From Bacteroidota bacterium (GTDB lineage: Bacteria > Bacteroidota > Bacteroidia > Bacteroidales > P3): a stretch of 64,000 nt of DNA. How positions within the stretch are numbered: the first letter of the stretch is position 1; every line of letters starts with the position of its first letter. The position numbers and the translations under genes were made by a program. The notes beneath the pieces were generated by a model, which saw nothing but the letters and a program-made list of their open reading frames with translations, was not told where the DNA came from and did not search any database. Where the stretch lies: positions 1 to 64,000 of the forward strand of contig JAEZKK010000018.1 of assembly GCA_023415495.1 (NCBI GenBank), written 5' to 3'. Below, piece after piece: positions 25,281-34,993 of this stretch.

Positions 25281-25901
25281 ATGGAATATCCTTCGGAATT
25301 AATTGAAAACGCTATAAATGAATTATCACATTTGCCGGGAGTTGGTAAACGTTCAGCACTTCGCTTTGCATTGTACTTACTAAAACAACCCGAAACAACT
25401 ACAATTAATTTAACTAATTCCATATTGAAATTAAGACAAGAGATTAAGTATTGCAAGGAGTGTTATTCACTTTCCGATACTGAGGTTTGTTCTATTTGCT
25501 CTCATCCAAAACGAAATCATAGTGTAATATGTGTTGTTGAGAATATCAGAGATGTTATGGCTATTGAGAATACTCAACAATTCTCTGGGGTTTATCATGT
25601 TTTGCAGGGAGTTATTTCTCCAATAGAGGGTATTGGGATAGGAGATTTGACAATAAACCAATTATTAGAGAGAGTAACAAAAAATAAGGTAGATGAGGTA
25701 ATACTTGCACTTCCAACAACAATGGAGGGCGATACGACAAGCTTTTATATTAATAAACTAATTGCCTCGCATGTAGAAAAGATTTCAACTATTGCCAGAG
25801 GAATTGCAATAGGAGATAATATTGAGTTTGCTGATGAGATAACCTTAGGACGTTCAATTCTAAACCGTATGCCTTTTTCTCAAATTCACAATAACAAATA
25901 A
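25281..25901 (+). CDS. recR: Recombination protein RecR
   Basis: Acts with RecF/RecO to load RecA at gaps. The N-terminal helix-hairpin-helix (LSHLPGVGKRSALRFALYLL), the zinc finger CKEC...CSIC (residues 54-71 or so) and the Toprim domain starting VICVVENIRDVMAIENT are all present. The length of 206 residues matches the family. It leads a plus-strand run with the SDR gene 12 bp downstream. Confidence 0.96.
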   Translation: MEYPSELIENAINELSHLPGVGKRSALRFALYLLKQPETTTINLTNSILKLRQEIKYCKECYSLSDTEVCSICSHPKRNHSVICVVENIRDVMAIENTQQFSGVYHVLQGVISPIEGIGIGDLTINQLLERVTKNKVDEVILALPTTMEGDTTSFYINKLIASHVEKISTIARGIAIGDNIEFADEITLGRSILNRMPFSQIHNNK

Positions 25902-25913
25902 ATAAAAAATATA

Positions 25914-26630
25914 ATGAGAAGGATACTAATATTAGGAGCAAGCTCAGGCTTGGGGAAATATCTTGCTAATGCATATATAAATAAAGGAGATATAGTAGGA
26001 ATAGGAGCAAGGAGAGTTGAAGAGTTAGAGAAAATCAAAGCCCAATCTCCACAAACTGTTTTTTCAAAAGAAATAAATGTTAGCATTCCAGAGGCAAAGG
26101 ATAGGGTAGAGGAATTAATCCAGGAGATGGGAGAAATGGATGTTTTTATTTATTGCTCTGGCTTTGGTAAGGTTAATCCAAGTTTAGATTTCGAAATAGA
26201 AAAGAATACAATAGATGTAAATATAAATGGATTTATTCTTTTGGTAAATTATGCTTACAAGTATTTTCAAGATAAGGGAGAGGGACAGATTGTAAATATA
26301 AGCTCTGTTGCTGCAACAAGAGAGTTTGGAGCCTCAGCTTCTTATTGTGCAAGCAAGAAATTCCAGCTAATGTATTTTAATTCGCTTAGGAAGCTTGCAA
26401 GAAACGATAAATTCAAATTAACAGTAACTAATATTCAACCCGGTTTTATCAAAACAGATTTCTTAGAAAGACAGAACTATCCATTGGTAGTTAGCTTGGA
26501 AAAAGGAGGAAGATTGATATTTAGAGCAATTGAGAAGAAAAAAGCAAGAGCATATATACCTGGATTTTGGAGGCTAATAGCTTTTATTTGGTTATGTATT
26601 CCAAATATTATTTGGAAGAGAATGATTTAA
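25914..26630 (+). CDS. Short-chain dehydrogenase/reductase (SDR)
   Basis: A 238-residue NAD(P)-dependent oxidoreductase. The cofactor loop GASSGLGK (residues 7-14), the structural VNISSVAA with the catalytic serine, and Y-CASK (YxxxK) catalytic pair are present. FIKTDFL follows as in classical SDRs, and the C terminus has a hydrophobic stretch (LIAFIWLCIPNIIW) suggesting membrane association. Substrate unknown. It starts 12 bp after recR and is probably co-transcribed with it. Confidence 0.88.
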   Translation: MRRILILGASSGLGKYLANAYINKGDIVGIGARRVEELEKIKAQSPQTVFSKEINVSIPEAKDRVEELIQEMGEMDVFIYCSGFGKVNPSLDFEIEKNTIDVNINGFILLVNYAYKYFQDKGEGQIVNISSVAATREFGASASYCASKKFQLMYFNSLRKLARNDKFKLTVTNIQPGFIKTDFLERQNYPLVVSLEKGGRLIFRAIEKKKARAYIPGFWRLIAFIWLCIPNIIWKRMI

Positions 26631-26642
26631 AAATTATATTTG
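26612..26642 (+). promoter_or_regulatory. Promoter of the universal stress protein gene
   Basis: TTG at 26612-26614 and TATATTTG at 26635-26642, 23 bp apart, overlapping the end of the SDR gene. The ATG follows at 26671. Confidence 0.65.
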
Positions 26643-26670
26643 CACAATAAAAACTACTTTAAAGGAAAAT

Positions 26671-27627
26671 ATGAATACTATAATTAATAAGAAAGCTAAA
26701 AAGCCAGCAATACTTGTGCCCTATGATTTTGGTCCAAAGTCAATCTCCGCTTTGAGAGAAGCAATAAAGATTTCAAAATATATTAATGGGGAGATATTTC
26801 TTTTAAGCGTTGTAAGAAAAGGAGATTTCCTTTCAAATCTTTTCACAAGTGATAAAGAAATCAGAAAGATGTTTCGAAATACTACCCATGCTCTAAAGGA
26901 ATTAAGTAAGGATATTAAGAAACAAACAAGAAAATGCCCTCAAATTATTGTAGAGCAAGGAAATCCATCAGAAGTTATCTTAGAACAAGCCTCTATTATT
27001 AAGGCAGAATACATTATAATGGGAAAGATGGAAAAGAGTGCAGGGAACTTTAATTTTGTTGGACCAAAAACCCTCCACGTAATTACAGAAAGTCCATGCC
27101 CAGTAATAACAGTAGGGGAGAATACAATTTCTGAAAAAGGATTCAAGAATATAGTTCTTCCAATCGATTTAACTAAGCAAAGTCTTGAAAAGGTTGTGAA
27201 ATCTATTGCTTGGGCAAAATATTATAATTCAAAAATACATTTAGTTGGAGTATTGTCAGGTGGTATTAGTAAATCCAAGAGCAGGATAAATGCTAAGATG
27301 GAAAAGGCAAAGAAAATTATAATGAGTGAAAAGATTGAATGTAGTGCGGAGATTTATGATAAGAATAATAATAATTTGGAAGATATTATACTTGAACACA
27401 CTAAAAAGGTAAATGGAGATTTACTTATGATAATGACTCATCAAGAAGTAGGCGTCTTGGATAATTATATTGGGGCTGTTGCTCAGAAGGTTTTAAGGCA
27501 AGCAGATGTTCCAGTTGTGTCATTTAATTCCAAGGCTATGGGTAATAGGTTTGATTTTATTTCAGCATTCTTACCAATAGAGATGCTATCTAATAAAAAG
27601 GAATTAGAAAAACTTAAGGGAGAATAA
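26671..27627 (+). CDS. Universal stress protein with two Usp domains
   Basis: A 318-residue tandem UspA-type protein. The first domain begins AILVPYDFGPKSISALREAI and ends with IIMGKMEK...SPCPVITVGE; the second begins NIVLPIDLTKQSLEKVVKSI and ends with DVPVVSFN. The G-x2-G-x9-G(S/T) ATP loop is only partly kept (MGKMEKSAGNFNFVGPKT in domain 1), so nucleotide binding is uncertain. Cytoplasmic stress-response role by family. It has its own promoter and ends 11 bp before the oppositely oriented tRNA. Confidence 0.85.
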   Translation: MNTIINKKAKKPAILVPYDFGPKSISALREAIKISKYINGEIFLLSVVRKGDFLSNLFTSDKEIRKMFRNTTHALKELSKDIKKQTRKCPQIIVEQGNPSEVILEQASIIKAEYIIMGKMEKSAGNFNFVGPKTLHVITESPCPVITVGENTISEKGFKNIVLPIDLTKQSLEKVVKSIAWAKYYNSKIHLVGVLSGGISKSKSRINAKMEKAKKIIMSEKIECSAEIYDKNNNNLEDIILEHTKKVNGDLLMIMTHQEVGVLDNYIGAVAQKVLRQADVPVVSFNSKAMGNRFDFISAFLPIEMLSNKKELEKLKGE

Positions 27628-27637
27628 AAATAATAAT

Positions 27638-27712
27638 GTGCCTTCGAGAGGATTCGAACCTCCATTGTCAGAACCGGAATCTGATGTTTTATCCGTTAAA
27701 CTACAAAGGCAC
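27638..27712 (-). tRNA. tRNA-Arg (anticodon CCG)
   Basis: A 75-nt cloverleaf read on the minus strand. The acceptor ends GTGCCTT and AAGGCAC pair; the T arm reads GGAGGTTCGAATCCTC; the anticodon stem CAGA/TCTG encloses the loop TTCCGGT with anticodon CCG, which decodes CGG. No CCA is encoded. No integrase or duplicated tRNA end lies beside it. Confidence 0.95.
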
Positions 27713-27738
27713 ATTATTCTTATTGTTTAGTTATTTAA

Positions 27739-29889
27739 TTATTTTACAATTGTAAGCTCGTCAATCAAATTCTTAGCACCAGCATACTTATCTATAATAA
27801 ATAATACATAACGTATATCTACATTAATACAACGTTGCAAGTCTGGATTGAAAGCTATGTTTCCGCTCATTGCTTCCCAGTTACCATCAAAAGCAATACC
27901 TATTAACTCGCCTTTTCCATTTACAACAGGAGAACCAGAATTACCTCCAGTTATATCATTATTAGTGATAAAACAAACAGGTACAGTTCCATTAACTTCA
28001 TATCTTCCAAAATCTTTTGAATTGTATAATTCTTTTAATTTGCTTGGAACTCTAAATTCATCAACATCTGGATTGTCTTTCTTCATTATTCCTTCAAGTG
28101 TTGTATAATAATCGTAAGTTACACCGTCTTGAGGTTTATAGCTCTTTACTTGACCAAAAGTATATCTTATTGTACTATTAGCATTTGGAGCAAAATGTTT
28201 CTTTGAATCCATTTCCATAACTCCTTTTACAAATAATCTATTTGCTTTATTTAGTTCGTTATATGAATCTTTTACTGTTGATAATTTCTCACTTAAATTA
28301 TTAGTGAATTGATTAATTAAAATATAAAGAGGATCATTTACTATATCATTATAAGTAGGATTTTCTAATAGTTTATTAACCTTTTCAGCACTTGTCATAT
28401 TACTCTTACTAAAGATATCATTGCTTATCTTCTTAAAATCATAGCTCATCTTAAATGCATAGTCTAAAAAGTCTGTGTTTTGTTGCTTAAGAGGAACATT
28501 TTGGAAAAAGACTTCAAGACCAGCTGCTAATAGTTTTTCTTCAGTATTGTAATTATAATCCTTAAAGATTTTATCTAAATTAGATTTCAAAGATGAAATT
28601 AATTCTTTTGATTTTGCAGAATTGCCATTTGCCTTTAATTCATTTTCCAAAGCTCTAAAACTTCTTGCAATCGTTGCAGCAGATGTACCTCTTAGTATTG
28701 CTTCGTTGGTATAGATTCTTAAATAATCATATTGGTTAGTAACGCTTAAAGCATTTTCCATATCTTTTAAAACATTACTATACTTTGCTTTCCTATTGTT
28801 ATCCTCATTTACCCAAGAGGTAAATCTATTTTCAAGTTCTCTCTTTGTGCTAGGTACATCAAGGTCTTGTAAACATTTTGTTTGACCAATATAGAATTTC
28901 CAGTAGTTGGATAATTGTGCAAATTTACTTGCATATTGAATACGAATCTTTGCATCAGATTTCATATCCGCTTCCATTACTTCTCTTAAAGCAGTTCTTG
29001 CTTTAACTACAGAAGGGTTGTAAACATCAATTGCTTGTTCAACGCCATAAGAAGATAAAAAACGATCAGTTCTGCCTGGGAATCCTACTACCATAGTAAA
29101 GTCATTATCCTTTACGCCTTTTAAAGATATAGGTAAATGATGTTTTGGTTTAAGAGGAATATTATTTTTAGAAAATTCAGCAGGTTTACCATTAGCATCT
29201 GTATATACTCTAAATATTGAGAAATCACCTGTGTGTCTTGGCCACATCCAATTGTCAGTATCAGAACCAAATTTTCCAATTGATGAAGGTGGAGCTCCAA
29301 CCATTCTTACGTCTTTAAATCTTTCGTAGATGAAAAGAATATATTGGTTGCCATCGAACATAGTAGCAATTTCTGCTTCGTAATGTGTCCCTTCAATAAC
29401 CTTATTAGAAATCTTTTTAATGTTTTCTCTAATTAAAGAACTTCTTTTTTCTTCATTCATTTCTTCTGTAACACCTTCCAGCACTCCCTCAGAAACATCT
29501 TCCATTCTTATAAGGAATTTCGCTGTTAGCCCTGGACAAGGTAATTCCTCTTCTTTAGAATAAGCCCAGAAACCATTCATTAAATAATCATGTTCAACAG
29601 TAGAATGTTCTTGAATTTGTGGATAACCACAGTGGTGGTTGGTAAATAAAAGACCTTGGTTAGAAACGATTTCTCCAGTGCAACCTCTTCCGAATTGAAC
29701 AATAGCATCCTTTAGAGAAGCTTTGTTGATATCGTAGATTTGTTGTGGAGTAAGTTTAAGTCCCTTAGCCTTCATTTCCTTATAGGTCTGTTTGTCAAGG
29801 AACATTAATAACCACATTCCCTCATCAGCCTTTGCCAATGGACTAAATACTAATATGCTTAATATTAGTACAATTAATTTTTTTCTCAT
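27739..29889 (-). CDS. S46 family dipeptidyl-peptidase (DPP7-like)
   Basis: A 716-residue exported serine peptidase that removes dipeptides in the periplasm, typical of peptide-fermenting Bacteroidota. A signal peptide (about residues 1-21) precedes GCTGEIVSNQGLLFTNHHCGY with the catalytic His (85/86); the nucleophile is Ser651 in GGNSGSPV. Residue +18 from that serine is Gly (FDGNW). From memory the P. gingivalis enzymes differ here, Gly in DPP7 (hydrophobic P1) and Arg in DPP11 (acidic P1), so DPP7-type specificity is inferred. It lies 42 bp downstream of mgsA on the same strand. Confidence 0.92.
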   Translation of the reverse strand: MRKKLIVLILSILVFSPLAKADEGMWLLMFLDKQTYKEMKAKGLKLTPQQIYDINKASLKDAIVQFGRGCTGEIVSNQGLLFTNHHCGYPQIQEHSTVEHDYLMNGFWAYSKEEELPCPGLTAKFLIRMEDVSEGVLEGVTEEMNEEKRSSLIRENIKKISNKVIEGTHYEAEIATMFDGNQYILFIYERFKDVRMVGAPPSSIGKFGSDTDNWMWPRHTGDFSIFRVYTDANGKPAEFSKNNIPLKPKHHLPISLKGVKDNDFTMVVGFPGRTDRFLSSYGVEQAIDVYNPSVVKARTALREVMEADMKSDAKIRIQYASKFAQLSNYWKFYIGQTKCLQDLDVPSTKRELENRFTSWVNEDNNRKAKYSNVLKDMENALSVTNQYDYLRIYTNEAILRGTSAATIARSFRALENELKANGNSAKSKELISSLKSNLDKIFKDYNYNTEEKLLAAGLEVFFQNVPLKQQNTDFLDYAFKMSYDFKKISNDIFSKSNMTSAEKVNKLLENPTYNDIVNDPLYILINQFTNNLSEKLSTVKDSYNELNKANRLFVKGVMEMDSKKHFAPNANSTIRYTFGQVKSYKPQDGVTYDYYTTLEGIMKKDNPDVDEFRVPSKLKELYNSKDFGRYEVNGTVPVCFITNNDITGGNSGSPVVNGKGELIGIAFDGNWEAMSGNIAFNPDLQRCINVDIRYVLFIIDKYAGAKNLIDELTIVK

Positions 29890-29931
29890 GTTTAAAAGTT
29901 TAAGTTTGTATTTATTTTAATCTTTATTTCC

Positions 29932-30402
29932 TTATTTATTTAGTCTTTCTACATAATCTTGGAAATTATATAGTTTTCTTTTGTATTTTTCATCTTCAAA
30001 AAGTTCTGAAGATATAATAAAATCAGCAGTTGAACGATTTGAGGCTGTTGGAATATTATACATTACAGCAATTCTAAGTAGTGCTTTCACATCAACATCA
30101 TGAGGTTGTTGTCCCATTGCATCCCAAAAGAAGAATAGATAATCTATTTTATCTTCAGATATTAATGCTCCCAATTGTTGGTCTCCTCCCAGAGGACCAC
30201 TTTTAAGTCGTTTAACTCTTACATAATCGCGTGAAGAAGAAGAAAATCCTTTATTGACTTCCTCTTCAACCAATTTTCCTGTAGTACCAGTACAAATTAA
30301 ATTATGTTTGATTAGTTTTTTCTTATTGAATGCAACCCATTCAACTAAATCGTTCTTGCAATTGTCATGTGCCACTAAGGCTATTGTATACTGTTTTTTC
30401 AT
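29932..30402 (-). CDS. mgsA: Methylglyoxal synthase
   Basis: Converts dihydroxyacetone phosphate to methylglyoxal, a bypass of lower glycolysis. The N-terminal IALVAHDNCKNDLVEWV, the phosphate-binding TGTTGKL, and the catalytic region SGPLGGDQQLGALI with FFWDAMGQQPHDVDVKALLRI are all conserved. At 156 residues it is standard length. Its ATG overlaps the stop of the TamB-like gene (ATGA), so translation is probably coupled to that very long gene, an unexpected partnership. Confidence 0.95.
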   Translation of the reverse strand: MKKQYTIALVAHDNCKNDLVEWVAFNKKKLIKHNLICTGTTGKLVEEEVNKGFSSSSRDYVRVKRLKSGPLGGDQQLGALISEDKIDYLFFFWDAMGQQPHDVDVKALLRIAVMYNIPTASNRSTADFIISSELFEDEKYKRKLYNFQDYVERLNK

Positions 30403-33400
30403 TTTAGTAGATTTGATTTTCGTTTATATTTAAAAATATCATTGAATCCATTAAGCATCTCCTCAAAACTCTCATATTGTTTTTTATATGTTATACCCAC
30501 GCCTTGAGTATAAGGAGTAATATTATATTTTGTGAAATCATTTGCATTTGAACGATTAAATGCCTTAAGTCGGAAATTCTCAGTAATTTTATATTCAGCA
30601 CTTATATCGCCTAAGAAAGAACCTGCATTTTCAGCACCTTGCATATCCTTACCACCAAAGACAAAGTCTCCCACTAAATCCCAACGACCAATACTTTTAG
30701 AAAGGTTTACATCTACTTGGTCAGAAAATGTTTCAGTACCTGGAGTGTAGTTTACACCTACATCTACAAATTTAATCATATTAGAAAGCATGCCTGATAT
30801 TTGTCCAAATGCCACTTCAAAAGCGGAAGAAGTAAGGTCAGTATCTCTAAAACTATCACTTACCCCTCCTGTACTAACATAGAATTGCTTCATCACTAAG
30901 AGAGAGACTGTTTGTTCTAACATTTGCTTCTCATCGTTCTTGTCTATAGTCATAAATAATTGATCTATTGTTTGCTGATCAGTATTTGGAAGTCTTATAT
31001 CAAATTTTGGCTTAGGGTTCATCATACTTCCAGAAAGCATTATCACACTTTGTACATCTACAGGTTTTGAATACTTGCCTATATCAAGTATTGGTGCAAG
31101 AGAAGCCTTTGTTTTATAAATAGCTTCAGCATCTATTACTCCTAAAGCTGGGTTTCCATTCCATTCTATCCTCCCCCCTTTTTGAATAATAAAGTTCTTT
31201 TCAACCAAGTTCATTAATACCATATTAAAAACTCCAGAGGAAATGTCAACACCACCATACATATTGAATTTTCCTTTATCGTCTATCTCTATCTTTAACT
31301 CGCCCTCTCCTGAAGCTGTTAAATCCCCTCTTAAGTTTGTAAAATTCAAAGGCAATGATATTTCGGCATCTGGATTAACTTGCAAATTCACATCAATTTT
31401 ATATTCCATTGCTTTATCGTTTAAAGCCTTATTTTTTATAGGAATAAACTTTTTATCCTCACCTGGTAATGGTTTTTCTACAAACTGGATAAATGAACCT
31501 TGAGTAACTGAAGTTTTTGAGGAGATTGGAATTGTTAGTTTTGTACCCTTTTCTGTTTTAGCATTAACATCTATCTTTAAGAAATTCAAATCACCTTTTA
31601 ATACTGCAATAGCAGAAGTAAAAGCGGAACCAAAATACATTTGATCTGTACTTGGGTTTGTATTTAATACTCTTACATTATTTGCTTTTGCTGTCAAATC
31701 GATATTAAACTCTTGAAAATCTTTATGTGTTATTTTCCCGTTTAAGGTTAATGGGTTCTTATTTATATCAAGTAGTGAAAAGTTATTTAAGATGAAGATA
31801 TTATTGTCTAATTTAATAGTGTCAGAAAAATAATACTTTGTATTTATCATATCAATATTAATTTCTCCTTTTCTACAATAAAGTTTGCCTTGGATATTTG
31901 GTTGTTTAAATGTTCCTCTAACAGATATATTATCTCCACTCAAATAGCCTTTGAAATCAGAAGAAAAGCTTGAAAGATAGTTTTCTATTATGCCTAAATT
32001 AAAATCCTTCATACTTAGATTTAGATTTAGGTTATTTACTAAACTTTCAGGATAAATATATCCCTTAACTGATAAAGGCATATTTTGTTCATTGTTTTTC
32101 CCTTTATATAATACAGAAATATCAACAAAGAATTCATCTAATGATAAGGTATTTGAAATATCTATATTTGCTCTTCCTAAGAAATGATTATTTATTTGAA
32201 GACTATCAATAATTAAATCACAGGTTATTGAAGGACTATCCATTAAATTCTTAAGATTAATCTCTTCGTTCAATCTCCCTCCTAATTCTATCCCTGCGTC
32301 TTTTAATAACATATTAAAATATGAAATATCTACATTATTAAAATCTATTTTAAGATTATCGTTTAATTTTTCTGAGATGAAGCCATTAATATTAATATTT
32401 TCTTTTTCTTTAAATAGCTCGAAGTTCAATATAGCTATTTTTTCACCATTAAAGCTAATTATATGTTCATTATTAATAAATGTCCTATTTCCCAATAGTT
32501 CTAATTCGGAATTTTCAAAGCTGCCTTGGAGAATCCCATTGCGGATTATTGAATTAAAATTCAATCTTCCTTGAGTAGGAGTTTTAATATCTTTGTCATT
32601 AAATAATGCTGAGAGATTTAGATTATCCTTTGTGTTTTTAAGATTAATATTCAAGTTTTTTAGATAAATACTATCAGTGATATTGAATTGATTACTTAAA
32701 ATATTGGTTTGTAACTGCTCTTGGTTTATTTGTGATTGAAGAATTATTTCTCTAAAGTATATACTCCCAATATGTAGTTCATTTGTCCCAACACTTAACT
32801 TAAGATTTTCATCCTTATTTATGCTTGAATAAATAAATGTATTTTCACTAATAGCAATATTTGGAGAGAAGAGAGCAAACAATGGCTTAGGTTTTTTAAT
32901 TATTGTTGCTAACTCAAACTGAGATAGGATTTTATGCTCATTATTATTTTGTAAAATACTATCATAATTTATATTTTTGTTCTTATTTAGATTAGGAACG
33001 TACTTGTCTATTAAATAACTAATATCCTTCCCTAAACCAATAAAATCATATTCGCCAATCAAGGAAAGGTCTAAGATATCAGAATTAATAATTAGACTAT
33101 TAATAGAATTATTATAGCTAAGCTCTGCATCTAAATTCTCAATTATATGGTAGCCCTCCTCCATATCGAATCTGAGATTCTTCAATTCAATATTCCCTGC
33201 AAGTGTTTTCGGGTTAATATCCTTTATGTCAGCAATTAATTGTGTGGAAAAAGTTGTAGTGCTATCATGGAAACTAAAGAGATTCATTTCTTTAGGATTA
33301 GCACCAGAAATACGAGACTCCAAGTATAATTTTACATTATCCTCCAAATTCACTGTTGCTATGCCATCCATTTTTAGAGAATTGTCATTAATAAGAAAGT

Positions 33401-34910
33401 TAGCATCAATTTCTTTGTTGAGCATTTGGGCGTTAACAAAAATTGTATCGTATATATTCCCCATAAGATTTAGGTTTCCAAAACCACCCTTTAGTTCAGC
33501 ACTTAAATTATCAAGACTATTCCCAACAACGAATGCATCAATATCCAAATTCTTTGTGTTTACCCATTCTAATTCAAAAAGAGTTGAAACATCGAAATTC
33601 TCTGATATTAGTTTTAGCTTATACCCTGTTTCGCCTCCTTGAGGAATTGATGCCCCGTTAATACTAAGTTCTCCAATATCGGTTATAAGATTTCCCTTAG
33701 CATTAAAATTGCTAATTAAACCTTCAAAACTTCCTGTGAAATTTATTTTTCCAAGTTTATCAACCATTTCAGGAATAGGGAGGTTGCTTAATAATTCTCC
33801 CAATCGCATACTTTTATATTCCTTGTATGAGGTTGTGATTTCTTCAGCTATTATATCATATACAGTATTTTCAGGAGATGGTAGTCCAATGATTGAGCCT
33901 TTTGCTTTGACCTTAGTAAAATTACCAGAGCTTAGAACAAAATCTTCAAATTTTAAATCATTCACTTTCCCAGAAAACTTGCCCTCTATTTCTGCTTTTT
34001 GATGGAATCCCCTAATGGTCTCAGCCCAGTAAGTAGCATCTTTCATACCTGCAATACTTCCTTTTTCTATTTCTCCCTCACAGTAAACAGAATCGATAAA
34101 AGAGGAATAGGTTTTCCAGCTTGTTGTATTCATTTTTACAGAGAAATTCAAAATAGAATTAGCAGTAATAATCTTAGCTTTTTCAGCTCTTATTTCTTTT
34201 GAGCTTACAAGAAAATTCCCTTCGATGTTTTTAACTTCAAATGATGAATGTTCTTTGGCTTTAAAGTTTTTAAAGCTAAGGTTAATAGAATCTCCAATCA
34301 CAATAATATCTCTAATATCTGCATAAATATCTCTAAACCTCATATTGTTCAAAGCAACTAAATCCTCTGGATATTTTGTTAAGTTGTCCTTGAGTCTTAA
34401 GGAGAATTTCATATTATCCATTTTAATTCTATCCACCTTAACTACAAAATCTACCTTGTCTTTTTTCTTATCCTTAGGTTTGTCGCTTTTGAAATAATCT
34501 AAGATAAATCCAAAATTCAATTCACTATTTTGAATCTCAAGTTTGAAATCAGTATTTTTAATATTTACATTGCTGATATTAATCCCTTTTGCAGAAGGAA
34601 GACCTTTAAGTTTCACCTTTACGCTTTCACTAAAGAGTATTGTGTCTCCTTTTCTGTCTTCAAGATATACATCAAATAGCTCAACACGGTCAAAAATATT
34701 TATATTAACTGCAGAAATTCTAAGTTCTGTTCCCCATTCTTTTGAGAAATAATCGCTTAGTTTACTTGCTAAAAGGGATTGGAAAAAGCTTGTGTTAATG
34801 AGGGCGATAAGGAGATAAATAACGAGTAAAATCCCTAAAAAAGAGTAGGCTAACACTTTTAGGGTTTTCTTAATATATCGTTTTTTATTGTGTGTTTTCT
34901 CCAAATTCAT
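30399..34910 (-). CDS. tamB: TamB-like translocation and assembly module protein (DUF490)
   Basis: A 1503-residue envelope protein of the AsmA/TamB group, anchored in the inner membrane by one N-terminal helix (LAYSFLGILLVIYLLIALI) and spanning the periplasm with a long beta-rich groove thought to carry lipids or help outer-membrane protein assembly. The C-terminal DUF490 domain is recognised by LRGDLTASGEGELKIEI and FIIQKGGRIEWNGNPALGVIDAEAIYKT. The middle is repetitive strand sequence without motifs. Its own promoter lies 8 bp upstream of the ATG. No tamA-like Omp85 gene is adjacent. mgsA overlaps its stop by four bases. Confidence 0.88.
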   Translation of the reverse strand: MNLEKTHNKKRYIKKTLKVLAYSFLGILLVIYLLIALINTSFFQSLLASKLSDYFSKEWGTELRISAVNINIFDRVELFDVYLEDRKGDTILFSESVKVKLKGLPSAKGINISNVNIKNTDFKLEIQNSELNFGFILDYFKSDKPKDKKKDKVDFVVKVDRIKMDNMKFSLRLKDNLTKYPEDLVALNNMRFRDIYADIRDIIVIGDSINLSFKNFKAKEHSSFEVKNIEGNFLVSSKEIRAEKAKIITANSILNFSVKMNTTSWKTYSSFIDSVYCEGEIEKGSIAGMKDATYWAETIRGFHQKAEIEGKFSGKVNDLKFEDFVLSSGNFTKVKAKGSIIGLPSPENTVYDIIAEEITTSYKEYKSMRLGELLSNLPIPEMVDKLGKINFTGSFEGLISNFNAKGNLITDIGELSINGASIPQGGETGYKLKLISENFDVSTLFELEWVNTKNLDIDAFVVGNSLDNLSAELKGGFGNLNLMGNIYDTIFVNAQMLNKEIDANFLINDNSLKMDGIATVNLEDNVKLYLESRISGANPKEMNLFSFHDSTTTFSTQLIADIKDINPKTLAGNIELKNLRFDMEEGYHIIENLDAELSYNNSINSLIINSDILDLSLIGEYDFIGLGKDISYLIDKYVPNLNKNKNINYDSILQNNNEHKILSQFELATIIKKPKPLFALFSPNIAISENTFIYSSINKDENLKLSVGTNELHIGSIYFREIILQSQINQEQLQTNILSNQFNITDSIYLKNLNINLKNTKDNLNLSALFNDKDIKTPTQGRLNFNSIIRNGILQGSFENSELELLGNRTFINNEHIISFNGEKIAILNFELFKEKENININGFISEKLNDNLKIDFNNVDISYFNMLLKDAGIELGGRLNEEINLKNLMDSPSITCDLIIDSLQINNHFLGRANIDISNTLSLDEFFVDISVLYKGKNNEQNMPLSVKGYIYPESLVNNLNLNLSMKDFNLGIIENYLSSFSSDFKGYLSGDNISVRGTFKQPNIQGKLYCRKGEINIDMINTKYYFSDTIKLDNNIFILNNFSLLDINKNPLTLNGKITHKDFQEFNIDLTAKANNVRVLNTNPSTDQMYFGSAFTSAIAVLKGDLNFLKIDVNAKTEKGTKLTIPISSKTSVTQGSFIQFVEKPLPGEDKKFIPIKNKALNDKAMEYKIDVNLQVNPDAEISLPLNFTNLRGDLTASGEGELKIEIDDKGKFNMYGGVDISSGVFNMVLMNLVEKNFIIQKGGRIEWNGNPALGVIDAEAIYKTKASLAPILDIGKYSKPVDVQSVIMLSGSMMNPKPKFDIRLPNTDQQTIDQLFMTIDKNDEKQMLEQTVSLLVMKQFYVSTGGVSDSFRDTDLTSSAFEVAFGQISGMLSNMIKFVDVGVNYTPGTETFSDQVDVNLSKSIGRWDLVGDFVFGGKDMQGAENAGSFLGDISAEYKITENFRLKAFNRSNANDFTKYNITPYTQGVGITYKKQYESFEEMLNGFNDIFKYKRKSNLLK

Positions 34911-34918
34911 TACTTTTG

Positions 34919-34948
34919 CAAATATATTACTTTTTCAAGAATAATCAA
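34919..34948 (-). promoter_or_regulatory. tamB promoter
   Basis: Minus-strand TATATTTG (34919-34926) and TTG (34946-34948), 22 bp apart. Only eight bases separate the box from the ATG at 34910, implying an almost leaderless message. Confidence 0.6.
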
Positions 34949-34993
34949 TCGAAAAACTTTAACTAAATTAAGGTTTTAAACGAAAACAATTTT

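Noticed and set aside
27638..27712. tRNA-Arg as an integration site for a mobile element
   Set aside because: No integrase gene and no duplicated tRNA 3' end on either side; neighbours are ordinary chromosomal genes.
30532..34752. Several 65-140-codon plus-strand frames inside the tamB-like gene
   Set aside because: They are antisense shadows of a long repetitive coding region, with no start context or recognisable domains.
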